Program-made: the position numbers and the translations under genes | In this document: piece after piece, positions 63,431 to 64,000 of the stretch | How positions within the stretch are numbered: the first letter of the stretch is position 1 | Layout: the number at the start of each line of letters is the position of its first letter | Notes under the pieces: generated by a model | The model's input: the letters and a program-made list of their open reading frames with translations, nothing else | Told to the model about the DNA's origin: nothing | The model's database searches: none | Assembly (NCBI RefSeq): GCF_009728935.1 | Contig: NZ_CP034235.1 | Location: forward strand, 2,580,001 to 2,644,000 | DNA length: 64,000 bases | From: Paenibacillus psychroresistens | GTDB taxonomy: Bacteria > Bacillota > Bacilli > Paenibacillales > NBRC-103111 | Reading direction: 5' to 3'

Positions 63431-64000
63431 TTGAACGTATTGATTGTTGATGATGAACCGATTATTCGAATAGGTTTAAAAACATTGGTGGAATGGGAAA
63501 AATTCGGATTTCAGCATGTGGGAGAAGCTGAAGATGGCATTGATGCTTGGGAGCAAATAGATTCGCTTCAGGTTGATATTGTAATCACAGATCTACTGAT
63601 GCCGCGAATGGATGGATTAGAACTAATCCGTTTGATCCAGAATCATTCACGATCTATCGCTGTAGTTGTGCTCAGCTGCATGGATGATTTCGCATATGTC
63701 AAAGAAGCGATGAAGCATGGGGCGAAGGATTATATTCTTAAGCCAACGATGGAGCCAGATCAACTAATGGCTATCCTCTTGACAGTGCGTGAAGATTTGT
63801 TGCGAGCACGTGAAATGAGAAGACAGCTAACGAGCTTTCAGCAGGGTCAGGATAAACAGATTATTGTGAATAATTCCATGGATGAGCTGCGAGTATTAGA
63901 ACCGTTATCACGCAACCCATTTGTAATCAGAGCCTTTCGTTATATGGATGAAAATTATGCAAGCAATATAAGTACGATAGATATTGCAGAGCATGTACGT
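63431..64000 (+). CDS. YesN-type AraC response regulator, incomplete at window end
   Basis: The frame from TTG 63431 has VLIVDDEPIIRIGLKTLVEW, the phospho-Asp in DIVITDLLMPRMDGLE and Lys in GAKDYILKPTMEP. The start of an AraC HTH follows (AFRYMDENYASNISTIDIAEHVR). Cut by the window end; AraC HTH regulators of this type need about 170-330 more residues. It is eight bases downstream of the YesM-like kinase. Confidence 0.93.
   Translation, partial: MNVLIVDDEPIIRIGLKTLVEWEKFGFQHVGEAEDGIDAWEQIDSLQVDIVITDLLMPRMDGLELIRLIQNHSRSIAVVVLSCMDDFAYVKEAMKHGAKDYILKPTMEPDQLMAILLTVREDLLRAREMRRQLTSFQQGQDKQIIVNNSMDELRVLEPLSRNPFVIRAFRYMDENYASNISTIDIAEHVR

Overview
The window looks like a chromosomal segment of a low-GC, spore-forming Firmicute of the Paenibacillus type. 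The reasons are the core block cymR-iscS ... AI-2E transporter-alaS-ireB-ruvX-DUF1292-mltG, a T-box and a TPP riboswitch, a SigW-like ECF factor, YesM/YesN-type regulators, frequent TTG/GTG starts behind strong Shine-Dalgarno sites, and two coat-like low-complexity proteins. No phage, insertion sequence, CRISPR array, tRNA or rRNA was seen. Layout. (1) 1-1711 is a graveyard of polysaccharide-related genes: a tandem carbohydrate-binding-module protein broken over three frames, and a scar of a KduD-like dehydrogenase. (2) 1946-15286 is a long array of small cytosolic or membrane accessory genes, almost all on the plus strand and tightly packed: DinB-fold proteins, GNAT acetyltransferases, methyltransferases, an APH-type kinase, P-loop kinases, a Nudix hydrolase, VanW/VanZ, an aminotransferase and an EamA transporter. 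Several members are truncated, frameshifted or internally deleted. (3) 15335-26402 is core metabolism: mnmA on the minus strand, divergent from cymR-iscS, then the alaS region with a clear SigA promoter and T-box, ending in mltG and a decayed U32 peptidase (trhP-like) locus. (4) 26627-34158 holds signalling genes (a chemoreceptor, a NarL-type two-component pair, a stand-alone CheY), two oxidoreductases and a two-repeat lipoprotein. (5) 34378-41359 holds proS, a Pro/Tyr-rich small protein, and a five-gene operon of secreted protein, ABC ATPase, ABC permease, sensor kinase and OmpR-type regulator. (6) 41356-46898 is all minus strand: a TIGR03943/permease pair, a SigW-like sigma factor, a kinase with a broken N-terminus, a class-3 lipase and two unknown proteins. 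(7) 47134-53229 holds a glycosyltransferase, then a TPP-riboswitch operon for uptake of a thiamine precursor (SBP, thiamine-binding YqgV-like protein, permease, ATPase, TatD-like hydrolase), a KTSC protein and a GNAT. (8) 53312-56743 (minus) is a peroxide/thiol-defence run, gpx-ohrR-trxB-katA, with a candidate OhrR operator. (9) 56871-64000 holds thymidine kinase, a ThuA protein, a membrane-anchored amidohydrolase with a LacI regulator, and a serine hydrolase co-transcribed with a YesM/YesN system that runs off the window. The recurring theme is local gene decay between otherwise intact operons. The most testable biology is the apparent loss of the local tRNA wobble-uridine hydroxylation genes, the accessory gene array with its broken members, the FabZ-like protein lacking the usual catalytic histidine loop, the 14-residue-repeat protein, and the secreted-protein/ABC/two-component operon.
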